64,000 bases of DNA from Gillisella vitis (GTDB lineage: Bacteria > Pseudomonadota > Alphaproteobacteria > Rhizobiales > Rhizobiaceae). Positions 52,782 through 62,111 of this stretch are shown one piece after another. Below the pieces are notes generated by a model. That model saw nothing but the letters and a program-made list of their open reading frames with translations. It was not told the origin of the DNA and searched no databases. Location of the stretch: positions 1 through 64,000 of the forward strand of contig NZ_JACHLU010000015.1 in the NCBI RefSeq assembly GCF_014204625.1. The letters run 5' to 3'. The translations under genes and the position numbers were made by a program. Position 1 is the stretch's first letter, and each line of letters begins with the position of its first letter.

Positions 52782-53714
52782 TCAATCAAACAGGCTGGAA
52801 ACCGAGGCTTCTGCGCTGGTGCGGTCAATGGCTTCACCCAGCAGGGTTGCAGAGCTGAGAACGCGGATGTTCTGAGCCGACAGCACGGCCGTGGTGGGCT
52901 GAATGGAATCGGTGATGACCAGCTCGCGCAGTTTTGACGAGGTAACGCGCGCAACAGCACCACCAGACAAGACGCCATGGGTGATATAGGCCGTGACGCT
53001 GACAGCTCCATGTTTCAGCAGGGCCTCGGCTGCGTTGCAGAGCGTGCCGCCGGAATCAATGATGTCATCAATCAGAATGCAATCCTTGCCGGTGACGTCA
53101 CCAATGACGTTCATCACCTCGGATTCGCCCGGACGGTCGCGGCGTTTGTCAACAATGGCCAAAAGACAGTCCAGTCGCTTGGCCAGCGAACGGGCGCGGG
53201 CAACGCCGCCAACATCTGGCGAGACAACCATCAGGTTTTTGAGGTCATAATGCTCTTTGATGTCGCGGGTCAAAAGCGGTGCGGCATAGAGATTGTCGGT
53301 GGGAATATCGAAGAAGCCCTGAATCTGGGCGGCGTGAAGATCCATGGTCATCACGCGGTCTGCACCGGCCTCGGTGATCAGGTTTGCCACCAGCTTGGCC
53401 GAAATTGGCGTCCGAGACCCGGATTTGCGGTCCTGCCGGGCGTAGCCGAAGTAAGGGATGACAGCGGTGATGCGCTTGGCCGAGGAGCGGCGGAACGCAT
53501 CAATCATGATCAGCAGTTCCATCAGGTGATCGTTGGTCGGAAACGACGTTGGCTGAACGATGAACACATCCTCGCCGCGCACATTTTCCTGAATTTCCAC
53601 AAAGATTTCCTGATCCGCAAAGCGGCGGACGCTGGCTTTGCCAAGCGGAACATTGAGATATTTACAGACTGCTTCTGCAAGTTGCCGGTTTGAATTACCT
53701 GCGAAGACCTTCAT
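52782..53714 (-). CDS. prs: Ribose-phosphate pyrophosphokinase
   Basis: 310 residues. Makes PRPP from ribose-5-phosphate and ATP. Conserved [25 protein letters not shown] (about 30-54), [11 protein letters not shown] (about 91-101), [15 protein letters not shown] (about 124-138) and the PRPP loop [18 protein letters not shown] (about 216-233). Full length. Monocistronic. Confidence 0.97.
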   Translation of the reverse strand: MKVFAGNSNRQLAEAVCKYLNVPLGKASVRRFADQEIFVEIQENVRGEDVFIVQPTSFPTNDHLMELLIMIDAFRRSSAKRITAVIPYFGYARQDRKSGSRTPISAKLVANLITEAGADRVMTMDLHAAQIQGFFDIPTDNLYAAPLLTRDIKEHYDLKNLMVVSPDVGGVARARSLAKRLDCLLAIVDKRRDRPGESEVMNVIGDVTGKDCILIDDIIDSGGTLCNAAEALLKHGAVSVTAYITHGVLSGGAVARVTSSKLRELVITDSIQPTTAVLSAQNIRVLSSATLLGEAIDRTSAEASVSSLFD

Positions 53715-53928
53715 GTATTTCCGCCTGTTTGCAAGCTGGCGCTAAAGCTGCCGGATCGTCATTGATCGGGCCAGGCTTTTTGCGGCAGATCTAAAACTGT
53801 TAGCACTGAGCGAGCCCATATGCCTGATGCTCGCCACTGTAATGCGGGCTTTTTAGCGCCCTTCGCCTTGAATGCAAGTGGTTTACGCAGTCTTCCGCTG
53901 AATTTCGTCAACGGAGGTGGTTTATACC

Positions 53929-54873
53929 CTATCCAGTGGTTTTGGAGTGCCACTCCTGATAGGCGTCCATGGTTCTGGTTGCAATGATCTGCATGGTAGA
54001 TGCGGGCACGGATGCCCACGGATCCTTGGCCTGGCCGGGCACGGTTTCCTGTCCCTGAATGCGGTGCAGGCGATTGCCATTGGCATCCAGCACATCCCAG
54101 ACGTAAACAACCACGGTTTTGTTGCCGTCGCCATAGGCCGAGAAATACCCTTTCAGAATGTGCTGGGCCGGTTCACCGCTGGAATCGCGCAGTACCAGAC
54201 CTTTTTGCCGGGCCTCCGCACCAAGCTGGCGTGACAGCGGCATGATCACCTGTGGCGGCGCACCAATGATCGGCAAGAAACGAATGGCGTTTGACGTTGC
54301 TGAATTGGGAGCAATCGCGGCTTGCTCATGACTGGACTGGGCCGGGCCGGGTTGCGTGTCGGCTGCGTCATCCGCCTGCGTCAGTTCTTCCTGCTGCTGG
54401 GCTGGCATCTGAGCGGGTGTGGGCGGCTGTTCCTGCTCAGTTTGCCGGGTCTCCACAGGCTGGTGATTGTAAACCTGCTGCCTGCGGCGTTCAGGCCGGG
54501 ATGATGCAGAATCAAGCGGAGCCGATTCCACCGGATTATAGCCATTTTGCAGGGCCTGCGCCTGTGCCTCCAGCGAGTTTTGTGGTGACGGCTGCGCGCT
54601 TGCCATGTGCTGCGGTGGATCGGAATAGGCAGGCTCGTCGGTCTGCATGGGCATGGGCGGCTGATAACTGTTCTGATTCTGCTCCATCGCGGTTTGCATG
54701 TCAGATTGTGTCAGCGGCTTGCTGATCGAGCCGCTGGTGCCCACATCCAGCGGCGGAGTCAATGTGTCGGAAACCGTACAGCCTTGAAGCATTGTCAAGG
54801 TTACAAGCAGAGCCGGGGTTACAAGCAGGGCAGGGGCCGCAAGCCGCGCTGAACCGGAAGCGGAATTTCGCAT
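53929..54873 (-). CDS. Lipoprotein with Gln/Pro-rich linker
   Basis: 314 residues. Lipobox LQGC with lipidated Cys32 after a signal peptide; residues 45-190 are low complexity (Gln, Pro, Ser, Glu), and 200-314 form the only ordered part (RFLPIIGAPPQVIMPLSRQLGAEARQKGLVLRD...YVWDVLDANGNRLHRIQGQETV), which resembles a conserved envelope lipoprotein domain of Rhizobiales. AAAGGAGG precedes the ATG. The signal peptide contains a duplicated PALLVT hexapeptide encoded by an 18-bp tandem repeat. Membrane-anchored; function unknown. Confidence 0.8.
   Translation of the reverse strand: MRNSASGSARLAAPALLVTPALLVTLTMLQGCTVSDTLTPPLDVGTSGSISKPLTQSDMQTAMEQNQNSYQPPMPMQTDEPAYSDPPQHMASAQPSPQNSLEAQAQALQNGYNPVESAPLDSASSRPERRRQQVYNHQPVETRQTEQEQPPTPAQMPAQQQEELTQADDAADTQPGPAQSSHEQAAIAPNSATSNAIRFLPIIGAPPQVIMPLSRQLGAEARQKGLVLRDSSGEPAQHILKGYFSAYGDGNKTVVVYVWDVLDANGNRLHRIQGQETVPGQAKDPWASVPASTMQIIATRTMDAYQEWHSKTTG
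54799..54834. repeat. 18-bp in-frame tandem duplication in the lipoprotein signal peptide
   Basis: GGTTACAAGCAGAGCCGG (54799-54816) and GGTTACAAGCAGGGCAGG (54817-54834), two mismatches, giving PALLVTPALLVT in the hydrophobic core. A small slip-strand duplication that lengthens the signal peptide. Confidence 0.8.
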
Positions 54874-54956
54874 TGCGCCTCCTTTGCGTCAGCGTGTTGC
54901 GCCTCATAATCCCGCCATTGTCCTCCGAAATCGTTAAATTTTAGCGCAATCCCAAT

Positions 54957-56108
54957 CTATTTCACGATCATCTCAAGAGGATGGCGTGACAGCGCCCGAG
55001 GGGCTGCCTCGGTTGTCAGATAGGTATGGCCAAGGGTCATGGCGATATTGCTCTCTGAATCCATGATGATCATGTGAATAAACAGCGACATATCCGGCAA
55101 AACAGGCTGCGGATTGCCGACATGGAACATCTGGTGCTCCATCCATGATGGCGAAAAACGTGCGCCCAGTGAATAGCCGCAGGCATTGAGCCGATGGCGG
55201 GTCAGGCCGCGCTCGTCCAGCACGCGGGCGTGGGTTTCAAACACATCGCCAAACGTATGGCCGGGGCGCAGGACTTTTTCGATTTCCTGAATGGCTTCAT
55301 GGCAGGCGGCAAACAATTCAACATGCCGCGGTGTCGGCTCGCCAATCACCACCGTGCGCATCATGGCGGCGTGGTAATGGGCGAAGGCTCCGGCCCATTC
55401 CAGCGTTAGCTGGTCCTGTGCCTCCAGCGTGCGGCGTCCGGCCTTGTAACGGCAGAGCAGGGCATCATCGCCAGAGCCAATGATGAATTCATTGGCCGGG
55501 TAATCACCGCCGCCCGTAAACACCGCGCCCTGCATGGCCGCCAGAATGGCGGCTTCGTCTGCGCCGGGGCCGGTGAGGGCAAGGGCGGCGTCCAGAGCAT
55601 CATCGGCAAGGCCTGCGGCCTTTTCAATATGGGCAATTTCTTCGGCGCTTTTCACCAGTCGCAACTCGGACACCAGATAGGAGGCGTCGCTGATCTGGCA
55701 AAAGCTCATCAATTGATTGTCGAGCAGCCGTGCCACGCGGCCTGTCATGCCATGGGTGTCATACTCCACCCCGATGCGCGCACCGAGCAGGTCGAGATCA
55801 TTCAGCAGATCTTTGAGATCAATGGTCGGGTCGGCATTGGCGCGATCCACCCAGATGACGATGTTTTCAATGGTGGACGTATGGCGTGCCTGCCGCAGAT
55901 CGGCGGACCGGGTCAGCAGGGTCATGGAGCCATCGGCCTTCACCACCAACGTCTGAAAAAAGCAGTAACCAAAGGTGTCATAACCTGTCAGCCAATACAT
56001 GCTTTCCTGTGCAAACAGCAGGATGGCATCCAGCTTTTCCTGGGCCATTCGGGCTTTGAGGCGATCCAGACGGGTGGCATATTCTGTTTCAGAAAAGTGA
56101 AGTGTCAT
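54957..56108 (-). CDS. M24 (pita-bread) family protein lacking the metal ligands
   Basis: 383 residues: creatinase N-terminal domain (1-150) and M24 fold (150-383). At the positions where Xaa-Pro peptidases have their five metal ligands this protein reads TLEWAGAFAHYHAAMMRT (first Asp as Glu, second as Ala), GYSLGA (His as Tyr) and SLFIHMIIM (Glu as His). This is the pattern of metal-free members such as creatinase and ectoine hydrolase, so a peptidase label would be misleading. Overlaps pgeF by 4 bases, so it is in the lgt operon. Confidence 0.85.
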   Translation of the reverse strand: MTLHFSETEYATRLDRLKARMAQEKLDAILLFAQESMYWLTGYDTFGYCFFQTLVVKADGSMTLLTRSADLRQARHTSTIENIVIWVDRANADPTIDLKDLLNDLDLLGARIGVEYDTHGMTGRVARLLDNQLMSFCQISDASYLVSELRLVKSAEEIAHIEKAAGLADDALDAALALTGPGADEAAILAAMQGAVFTGGGDYPANEFIIGSGDDALLCRYKAGRRTLEAQDQLTLEWAGAFAHYHAAMMRTVVIGEPTPRHVELFAACHEAIQEIEKVLRPGHTFGDVFETHARVLDERGLTRHRLNACGYSLGARFSPSWMEHQMFHVGNPQPVLPDMSLFIHMIIMDSESNIAMTLGHTYLTTEAAPRALSRHPLEMIVK

Positions 56109-56902
56109 TTGGACATCTCCTTCAGAGTGATTGCAGACACCTGACGACCATAATCCGGTTCACCAGCATGGGTGGTGCGGCGATAGGAGAAGAAGGATTC
56201 CGAATCGCCGTAGGTGCAAACCCCTAGCATGTCCGCAGCAATTCCGGCACCCTTTAGCCTTTTGATGGTCAGACCCGGCAAATCAAACATGGCATGGCCG
56301 GGCTTGGGCGAGGGGGTAAAGAAGGCGGCATAGGCTGGATCATGGGCGACAAAGCGCTCGACAAATTCAGGCCCGACCTCATAGGCCTGCGCACTGATGG
56401 AGGGGCCAAGGGTGGCAACAATGCTCTCGCGTTTGGCACCAAGGGCAATCATCGCGTCAATGGTGTTTTCCAGCACGCCGGTCAGCGCACCTTTCCATCC
56501 GGCATGGGCTGCACCAATCACCCTATGGACAGGATCGGCAAACAGAATCGGGCCGCAATCGGCCGAGAGCACGCCCAGCACCAGCCCCGGCGTGGCCGTG
56601 GCCATGGCGTCAACCTGTGGCCGCTCGTGCTCAAACGGCGCTGTCACCATTGCAACATCGGGCGAATGCACCTGATGCACGGTCATCAGCCGGGTCTCAT
56701 CAAGGCCAAACCAGCCAGCCACACGGCGGCGGTTTTCCACAACGTGGTCACGGGTGTCGTACGAGCCAAGGCCAACATTCAGACCTTGATATATTCCCTC
56801 TGACACGCCGCCTGCACGGGTGAAAAACCCATGGGCAATGCCTGCGGTCTGGCCACGGGCAAGCAGGGCGCTTTGCAGCGGCTGGGGTGTGGGTGTGGGC
56901 AT
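56105..56902 (-). CDS. pgeF: Purine nucleoside/peptidoglycan-editing laccase-domain protein (PgeF/YfiH)
   Basis: 265 residues. ADCGPILFADPVHRVIGAAHAGWKGALTGVLENTIDAM (about 113-150) with the metal-binding Cys and His, HQVHSPDV (about 76-83), and GPSISAQAYEVGPEFVERF. YfiH/PgeF proteins are described as purine nucleoside enzymes and as editors of peptidoglycan precursors; the older polyphenol oxidase name is inherited from this fold. Coupled to the M24 gene. Confidence 0.92.
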   Translation of the reverse strand: MPTPTPQPLQSALLARGQTAGIAHGFFTRAGGVSEGIYQGLNVGLGSYDTRDHVVENRRRVAGWFGLDETRLMTVHQVHSPDVAMVTAPFEHERPQVDAMATATPGLVLGVLSADCGPILFADPVHRVIGAAHAGWKGALTGVLENTIDAMIALGAKRESIVATLGPSISAQAYEVGPEFVERFVAHDPAYAAFFTPSPKPGHAMFDLPGLTIKRLKGAGIAADMLGVCTYGDSESFFSYRRTTHAGEPDYGRQVSAITLKEMSK

Positions 56903-56916
56903 GGCGCAGTCCTTTA

Positions 56917-58017
56917 TCAGCTGAGAGGACGAAACGGGGCCAGCGACAGCGCGGGCGTGGAGACAGCCAGCACCTTGAACAGCTCGCCCATGCGGCCTTC
57001 TCCGGCTCCGGCCAGTCGGTTGACCGATTCAATCAGCATCTGCTGGGTGGCGGCATCCTTGTCGCGGCCCAGCGCGCCGGCCCGGTCCCTGATGCCAAGG
57101 CCAAGCAGGAAATCGCCCTGCCGCAGGCAGCCTGTCACAGAAACGCCGCTGCTCAAAGCCGTGCGGGCCAGATCTTCAAAATCCACATGGCTGGTCAGGT
57201 CGGCAATGCCGGGATGCGCCAGCGGCGGATCGTAATTATGGGCGCGCAGTGCCTGCAATGTATCGCCAAAGCCGGTGGCCATGTGACCATAATCGAGAAT
57301 AAGGGCGGTGCCGCCTTCCTGTTTCAGGCGCTCGCACAGGGTTTCCATGACGGCGCGACGGGCGGGGGAAAATTCGTAAATCGTGCCATCTGGCGCGCCC
57401 TCGGCCCCCTCTGGCAACAGCGATGGATCGAGAATGGCGGTGCCGATGGTGAAGATCAGCTCATCCTCAGCATCAAGGCCCACAACGCGCTCGACAAAAT
57501 GCGCGCCGGTCTTGACAAACTGGCGGATGGGAATGGCATCAAACAGCTCATTGGCGACCACGAGAATGAAGCCTTCCGGCACGTCATCAACGTTGTCGTG
57601 CCATGCAATCTTGTCAACATGATCAATCAGACGATCATGCTGCATTTGCCGCAGGCGGGGGCTTGTCTCGACCAGATGCACGGTGCAATCCCGGTAAAGA
57701 TCGGGTGCCAGCTTGGCAATCACCCGCAGCATGTCGCTCATCATTGTGCCGCGGCCGGGGCCAATTTCCGTGAGGCGCACGGGGTTGGGCAGGCCGTGGC
57801 ATTTCCATGTGTGAACAATGAAAACGCCAATCATTTCGCCAAAAATCTGGCTGACTTCTGGCGCGGTGATAAAATCGCCAGCGGTGCCAAATGGCTCACG
57901 GGTGCGATAATAGCCAAATTCGGGATCAGCCAGGCAGAGGGTGAAATATTCACTCACACTCATGGGGCCATTCATGCGGATCAACTGCTTGATCTTGTCA
58001 CCCAGCGGCGTGGACAT
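56917..58017 (-). CDS. NDUFAF7-like class I SAM-dependent methyltransferase (DUF185)
   Basis: 366 residues from the ATG at 58017, which has a strong GGGGAGG 8 bases upstream; an ATG at 58038 overlapping the lgt stop has none. Family wording: MSVSEYFTLCLADPEFGYYRTREPFGTAGDFITAPEVSQIFGE (about 19-61), the SAM motif LTEIGPGRGTMMSDML, and VANELFDAIPIRQFV. The mitochondrial relative methylates an arginine of a complex I subunit; the bacterial substrate is unproven. Second gene of the lgt operon. Confidence 0.92.
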   Translation of the reverse strand: MSTPLGDKIKQLIRMNGPMSVSEYFTLCLADPEFGYYRTREPFGTAGDFITAPEVSQIFGEMIGVFIVHTWKCHGLPNPVRLTEIGPGRGTMMSDMLRVIAKLAPDLYRDCTVHLVETSPRLRQMQHDRLIDHVDKIAWHDNVDDVPEGFILVVANELFDAIPIRQFVKTGAHFVERVVGLDAEDELIFTIGTAILDPSLLPEGAEGAPDGTIYEFSPARRAVMETLCERLKQEGGTALILDYGHMATGFGDTLQALRAHNYDPPLAHPGIADLTSHVDFEDLARTALSSGVSVTGCLRQGDFLLGLGIRDRAGALGRDKDAATQQMLIESVNRLAGAGEGRMGELFKVLAVSTPALSLAPFRPLS

Positions 58018-58034
58018 GGTTGATGCCTCCCCGC

Positions 58035-58886
58035 TCATGGCTTTGGACTTGTGGCTGTCTGCGCCCGCCAGATGGCCCAGAGACCCAGCGCAAACATCGG
58101 CATGGACAACACCATGCCCATGGTGAGCCAGCCGCCTGCCAGATAGCCCAGTTGCGCATCCGGTTCGCGGAAGAATTCGACGAAGGTCCGGGCCAGAGAA
58201 TAGCCGCAGATGAAAATACCGCTGATCGTGCCGGAGTGTTTCAAAGCCGATGTCTTGCGCCCCAGAACCTGCACCACAACCAGCAGCGCAATGCCCTCAA
58301 GCGCTGCCTCATAAAGCTGGCTGGGGTGGCGGGTAAACGGACCACCCGTGGGAAATTGCATGGCCCAGGCCACATCGCTGGCGCGGCCCCACAACTCACC
58401 ATTGATGAAATTGGCGATACGGCCAAAAAACAGACCAATGGGGGCAACGCTCGCCACCACATCAAACAGCATCCACACCGGCAGGCCATTGCGTCGGGCA
58501 AAGATGATCATCGCCAGCGTGGCCCCGGCCAGACCGCCATGGAAAGACATGCCGCCCCGCCAGATCTCCAGCGCCACCATGGGGTTGGCCAGCACCGGAT
58601 CGAGATCATAAAACAGAATATAGCCAATGCGCCCACCCAGCACGATGCCAAGGGCGGCCCAGACCAGAAAATCATCGAGATGTTTTTCGGTGATGGGTGA
58701 ATGATGGCCGGGCCAGAGGCGAGCCGTGTTGATCATTCTGCGTGCCAGCCACCAGCCGATCAAAATGCCGGTGACATAAGCAAGCCCATACCAGCGTATG
58801 GCAACAGGCCCGATGCTGATCGCAATCGGGTCAATCTGCGGGTATGGTAGCTCGGTGAAAAGGCTTGGCAAAATATTCAAGGACAT
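58035..58886 (-). CDS. lgt: Prolipoprotein diacylglyceryl transferase
   Basis: 283 residues with seven membrane helices. Adds diacylglycerol to the lipobox Cys of prelipoproteins at the inner membrane. RWYGLAYVTGILIGW (about 31-45), RGGMSFHGGLAGA (His103-type motif, about 109-121) and FFGRIANFINGELWGR (about 153-168, catalytic Arg) are all present. First gene of the lgt-methyltransferase-pgeF-M24 unit; the lipoprotein at 53929 is a predicted client. Confidence 0.96.
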   Translation of the reverse strand: MSLNILPSLFTELPYPQIDPIAISIGPVAIRWYGLAYVTGILIGWWLARRMINTARLWPGHHSPITEKHLDDFLVWAALGIVLGGRIGYILFYDLDPVLANPMVALEIWRGGMSFHGGLAGATLAMIIFARRNGLPVWMLFDVVASVAPIGLFFGRIANFINGELWGRASDVAWAMQFPTGGPFTRHPSQLYEAALEGIALLVVVQVLGRKTSALKHSGTISGIFICGYSLARTFVEFFREPDAQLGYLAGGWLTMGMVLSMPMFALGLWAIWRAQTATSPKP

Positions 58887-59079
58887 TCTCTCATCGTTTG
58901 CCCGGAAAATGGCGGGCTGCCTTTATACCGTCAAGGTGATTCTGGGGTTAATGATGGCAAGAGCGACATTTGTCCGGGGAATTTTGCCTTGCAAGCCTTG
59001 TTGCGAATGCCTACCTGCAAGAATATCAAGTTGAGATGCCCATAACGGGCGTTTGTTGTGTCCTCAAAGGAGCGCGATG

Positions 59080-59340
59080 ATGAGCACCGGAACCAATCGT
59101 ATCATGGATGAATTTGCCAAGTTGATGACCGATGCGGCAGGTGCCGCGCAAGGTATGCGTAAAGAGGCCGAAACCGCATTTCATGCGCAGGCCGAGCGCT
59201 GGCTCAACAGTCTGGATGTTGTGCGCCGCGAGGAATTTGATGTGGTGCGCGAAATGGCCGTGAAAGCCCTGGATGAAAATGAGGCATTGCGCGCCAAAAT
59301 AGAGGCGCTGGAGGCAAAATTATCGGGTGATGGCAAATAA
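59080..59340 (+). CDS. ubiK: Ubiquinone synthesis accessory factor UbiK (BMFP/DUF526)
   Basis: 86 residues from the ATG at 59080 (an adjacent ATG at 59077 is closer to the AAGGAG site). IMDEFAKLMTDAAGAAQGMRKEAETAFHAQAERWLNSLDVVRREEFDVVREMAVKALDENEALRAKIEALEAKL: an amphipathic helix and a C-terminal coiled coil for trimerisation, the whole family signature. In enterobacteria UbiK supports aerobic ubiquinone synthesis together with UbiJ. Confidence 0.9.
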   Translation: MSTGTNRIMDEFAKLMTDAAGAAQGMRKEAETAFHAQAERWLNSLDVVRREEFDVVREMAVKALDENEALRAKIEALEAKLSGDGK

Positions 59341-59820
59341 GCAGTTACGGGGTTGCGGGTTAAATGCCCGTTTTTCCGTAGTTTTTCCTGCAAATCATCA
59401 TTGACGTCCTAAAGCGGCTGTGCGGAAGTGCGGCCGTTTTTTTATGGTCTGCCGGGCGATTTCAAGGCATGGCGCAGCCCTATGCTTAACGATTTGTTAC
59501 GTTTTTTTTCCACATGTGGACAGTGCCAAAAAATGCAATGACCAGAGTCAGTTAAGCCCCGGTTCTGAGATGTGGAAACAAGCTCTGTCCACAGCGGCGG
59601 TTGTGAAAACCCCTTTGAGGGGCTGGTTTGAGACTCCTGCCGTTATACACTGATTTTAAATGATGATTCGAAACGAACCCGGCAAGTTTCGGGCAGGGTG
59701 CCACAAGCATTCTGGGGGTATCGGGTATCATTGATGAGGGTTTCCGGTGAGTGTGTGGCGTTTTGACGATGCGTTTTCCTGTGTCGTCGGCGTGCGTATT
59801 TCCGGCTGAAAAGGTGCGGC
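59341..59820. other. Intergenic region with DnaA-box-like 9-mers
   Basis: 480 bases without a convincing gene. It contains eight T in a row next to TTTTCCACA (59506-59514, one mismatch to TTATCCACA), its neighbour TGTGGACAG (59515-59523), TGTGGAAAC (59571-59579) and CTGTCCACA (59585-59593). The second and fourth are exact inverted copies. The rest shows only a weak CGGG/CCCG-T5 hairpin near 59356-59377 that may end ubiK transcription. Confidence 0.4.
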
Positions 59821-60321
59821 ATGAGCCTTATGGAATTGCAAATGGAACGTCTGTCCAATCCGGTCGATATGATCGAGTTCGTGGCCGCCAATAACGACTG
59901 GTCGTTTGAGCGCTCGGGCGAAGATGAAATCGCCATGACGGTCAATGGCCGCTGGGCTGCCTATCACGTGTCTTTCTCGTGGATGGAAGAATGCGAGTCC
60001 CTGCATCTGGCCTGCGCTTTTGATCTGCGTGTGCCGGACCGCAAGGTCAATGAAGTCATCCGCCTGCTGTCCCACATCAACGGGCAGGTGATGATGGGGC
60101 ATTTTGACCTGTGGAAGCAGGAGGATGTGGTGATTTTCCGCCAGTCCCTGCTGTTGGCGGGCGGGGCAGAGCCAACCAACCAGCAGGTTGAGGTGTTGCT
60201 GTCGAGTGCCGTTGAAGCTTGTGAGGCTTATTTTCAGGCCTTCCAATACGTCATCTGGTCCGGTCTGGATGCCAGGGCGGCCATGGAAGCCGTGCTGTTC
60301 ACCACTGTTGGGGAAGCCTGA
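59821..60321 (+). CDS. YbjN domain protein
   Basis: 166 residues. NPVDMIEFVAANNDWSFERSGEDEIAMTVNGRWAAYHVSFSWMEECESLHLACAFDLRVP (about 13-72) and WKQEDVVIFRQSLLLAGGAEPTNQQVEVLLSSAVEACEAYFQAFQYVIW are the YbjN (type III chaperone-like) fold signature. Likely a small adaptor or chaperone, function undefined. Next to proC (3 bases apart), a conserved pair in Rhizobiales. Confidence 0.88.
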   Translation: MSLMELQMERLSNPVDMIEFVAANNDWSFERSGEDEIAMTVNGRWAAYHVSFSWMEECESLHLACAFDLRVPDRKVNEVIRLLSHINGQVMMGHFDLWKQEDVVIFRQSLLLAGGAEPTNQQVEVLLSSAVEACEAYFQAFQYVIWSGLDARAAMEAVLFTTVGEA

Positions 60322-60324
60322 GCC

Positions 60325-61131
60325 ATGGCTGGTTTGATTGTTCTGGTCGGGGCTGGCAATATGGGCGGAGCCATGCTGTCCGGCTGGCTCAGGAATGGCG
60401 TTGATGCGTCTTCCATCCTTGTGATTGACCCCGGTGCCAATGATGCGGCCAAGGCGCGTTTTCTGGAGGCCGGTGTGCAGCATGTGACCGAGGCTCCCAA
60501 GGATATGACGGCAGGCTTGCTGTTTCTGGCGGTCAAACCTCAAGTGATGGCGGCGGTTTTGCCGTCGCTCAAAGCCATGGTGGGCCGCGAAACCGTTGTG
60601 GTGTCCGTGGCGGCTGGCAAGACGCTGGCCTTTATGGAAAGCCATCTTGGCTCGGCTGCCATGGTGCGTGCCATGCCAAACACACCGGCCATGGTGGGAC
60701 GTGGTATCACCGGGGCCTATGCCAATGGGTTGGTGGGGGATGCGCAACGCGCCCGCGTGCATGATCTTCTGAAGGTCAGCGGCCCGGTGGAATGGGTGGC
60801 AAGTGAGAGCGATATTGATGCGGTCACGGCGGTGTCGGGCAGCGGCCCTGCCTATGTGTTTTACCTCGTCGAGTGCATGGCTGAGGCAGGCCGCAAAGCT
60901 GGCCTGCCGGCGGACCTCGCCATGCGTCTCGCACGGGAAACGGTCGCGGGGGCTGGTGAACTGCTTTACCAGTCCCCCGACGACGCCGCCACCTTGCGCA
61001 AAAACGTGACATCACCCGGCGGCACCACGGCGGCGGCTCTCTCTGTTCTGATGGCAGATGATGCCATGCAGCCGATTTTTGATGCGGCCATTGCGGCAGC
61101 CAAAACAAGGGCGGAGGAGCTGGCATCGTGA
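60325..61131 (+). CDS. proC: Pyrroline-5-carboxylate reductase
   Basis: 268 residues. Last step of proline synthesis, NAD(P)H-dependent. [15 protein letters not shown] (7-21, nucleotide-binding), FLAVKPQVM (about 67), [14 protein letters not shown] (about 114-127), [21 protein letters not shown] (about 168-188) and the C-terminal [12 protein letters not shown]. Full length. Overlaps csaA by 4 bases (GTGA). Confidence 0.96.
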   Translation: MAGLIVLVGAGNMGGAMLSGWLRNGVDASSILVIDPGANDAAKARFLEAGVQHVTEAPKDMTAGLLFLAVKPQVMAAVLPSLKAMVGRETVVVSVAAGKTLAFMESHLGSAAMVRAMPNTPAMVGRGITGAYANGLVGDAQRARVHDLLKVSGPVEWVASESDIDAVTAVSGSGPAYVFYLVECMAEAGRKAGLPADLAMRLARETVAGAGELLYQSPDDAATLRKNVTSPGGTTAAALSVLMADDAMQPIFDAAIAAAKTRAEELAS

Positions 61132-61487
61132 GCGGTGACGAAAACAGCTCTGCCAGGATCACCTATGATGATTTTGAAAAGGTCGACATCCGTGTCGGCA
61201 CGATCATTGAGGCAGAAGATTTTCCGCAGGCCCGCAAGCCAGCTTACAAGCTCAAGATTGATTTTGGTCCTGAGATTGGCATCAAACGGTCTTCGGCCCA
61301 GATTACCGTGCATTATACACTTGAGAGCCTGATTGGCCGTCAGGTGCTGGGCGTGGTGAATTTTCCGCCACGCCAGATCGGGCCAGTGAAGTCTGAAGTC
61401 CTCACCCTTGGCTTTGAAGATGAAAATGGCGCGATTGTTTTGGCCTCTGTGGAACGCGGTGTGCCGAATGGCAAGAAGATGATGTGA
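61128..61487 (+). CDS. csaA: tRNA-binding domain protein, CsaA-like
   Basis: 119 residues from a GTG start. Single tRNA-binding OB fold: [35 protein letters not shown] (about 12-47) and [27 protein letters not shown] (about 74-100). CsaA dimers bind tRNA or unfolded protein and act as export-linked chaperones in bacteria. Third gene of ybjN-proC-csaA. Confidence 0.92.
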   Translation: MSGDENSSARITYDDFEKVDIRVGTIIEAEDFPQARKPAYKLKIDFGPEIGIKRSSAQITVHYTLESLIGRQVLGVVNFPPRQIGPVKSEVLTLGFEDENGAIVLASVERGVPNGKKMM

Positions 61488-61508
61488 GGGTGCGCCTTCT
61501 CACATCAT
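61479..61508. terminator. Candidate terminator between csaA and the DUF1349 gene
   Basis: Perfect 10-bp stem ATGATGTGAG (61479-61488) with CTCACATCAT (61499-61508), followed by TATTTTC on the plus strand. It overlaps the csaA stop. Convergent genes on both sides. Confidence 0.55.
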
Positions 61509-61513
61509 TATTT

Positions 61514-62101
61514 TCAATGAATATCGCGTGAGACAGGATCTCCGAGTTTGAAATCAAAAAACTCGACCTTAAAGCCGTCGCGTTTGGGTGAACATGCCAT
61601 CATGCCAATCTGCACGGTTTCAGGTGCTGGCGAAAACCATGCAAGCCGCGCCATTGCCCAGTTTTTCCCCTCATCAATGCTGTATTGAATAAACAGGGCG
61701 TCACCCAGGCGGGTAATACGGGCCGACACAACATCAGGCGCACCATTCAGCGCAACCACTGACCAGTCGGAATGGCCGTTGGTGACAACGGTGCTGAAAT
61801 GCATATGGCCATCGGTGTATTCCACGCCGCATTTGACCCAATGGTGTTCATCCACGCGCAGCATCAATCCAGCCTGATCGTAGAGCGTTTCATATTGGGC
61901 GGAAAAGCTGACTTCGGCGGTGAAGTCGCCGGTTTGCGAGGTTGACAGGAAATGGCCATTGTCCGGGGTAAAGCCATAATAGGTTTTCTGCCAGAAATCG
62001 CTGTTGTCTTTTGTTTCAACGGCAATGCCCCGGTCTGTCCATACTGTCTTTTGTGGCGGGTTCAGCCAGTGCATGGTCTTTAAATCAAACGTCATTGTCA
62101 T
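61514..62101 (-). CDS. DUF1349 (concanavalin-like) protein
   Basis: 195 residues from the ATG at 62101 (AGGAGTGGGAG upstream). DFWQKTYYGFTPDNGHFLSTSQTGDFTAEVSFSAQYETLYDQAGLMLRVDEHHWVKCGVEYTDG is the DUF1349 signature, a beta-sandwich of the concanavalin/regulation-of-enolase type. No signal peptide. Ten bases downstream of the sensor kinase, so probably in the two-component operon. Function unknown, perhaps sugar binding. Confidence 0.86.
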   Translation of the reverse strand: MTMTFDLKTMHWLNPPQKTVWTDRGIAVETKDNSDFWQKTYYGFTPDNGHFLSTSQTGDFTAEVSFSAQYETLYDQAGLMLRVDEHHWVKCGVEYTDGHMHFSTVVTNGHSDWSVVALNGAPDVVSARITRLGDALFIQYSIDEGKNWAMARLAWFSPAPETVQIGMMACSPKRDGFKVEFFDFKLGDPVSRDIH

Positions 62102-62111
62102 TCTCCCACTC

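Noticed and set aside
54957..56108. Active Xaa-Pro aminopeptidase
   Set aside because: The overall fold fits, but the metal ligand positions are substituted.
59506..59593. Chromosomal origin of replication
   Set aside because: Only one 9-mer is close to consensus, there is no AT-rich unwinding region beyond one T tract, and expected origin neighbours such as hemE are absent.
59420..59653. 77-codon frame in the ubiK-ybjN gap
   Set aside because: No ribosome binding site, no recognisable pattern, and it runs through the DnaA-box-like cluster.
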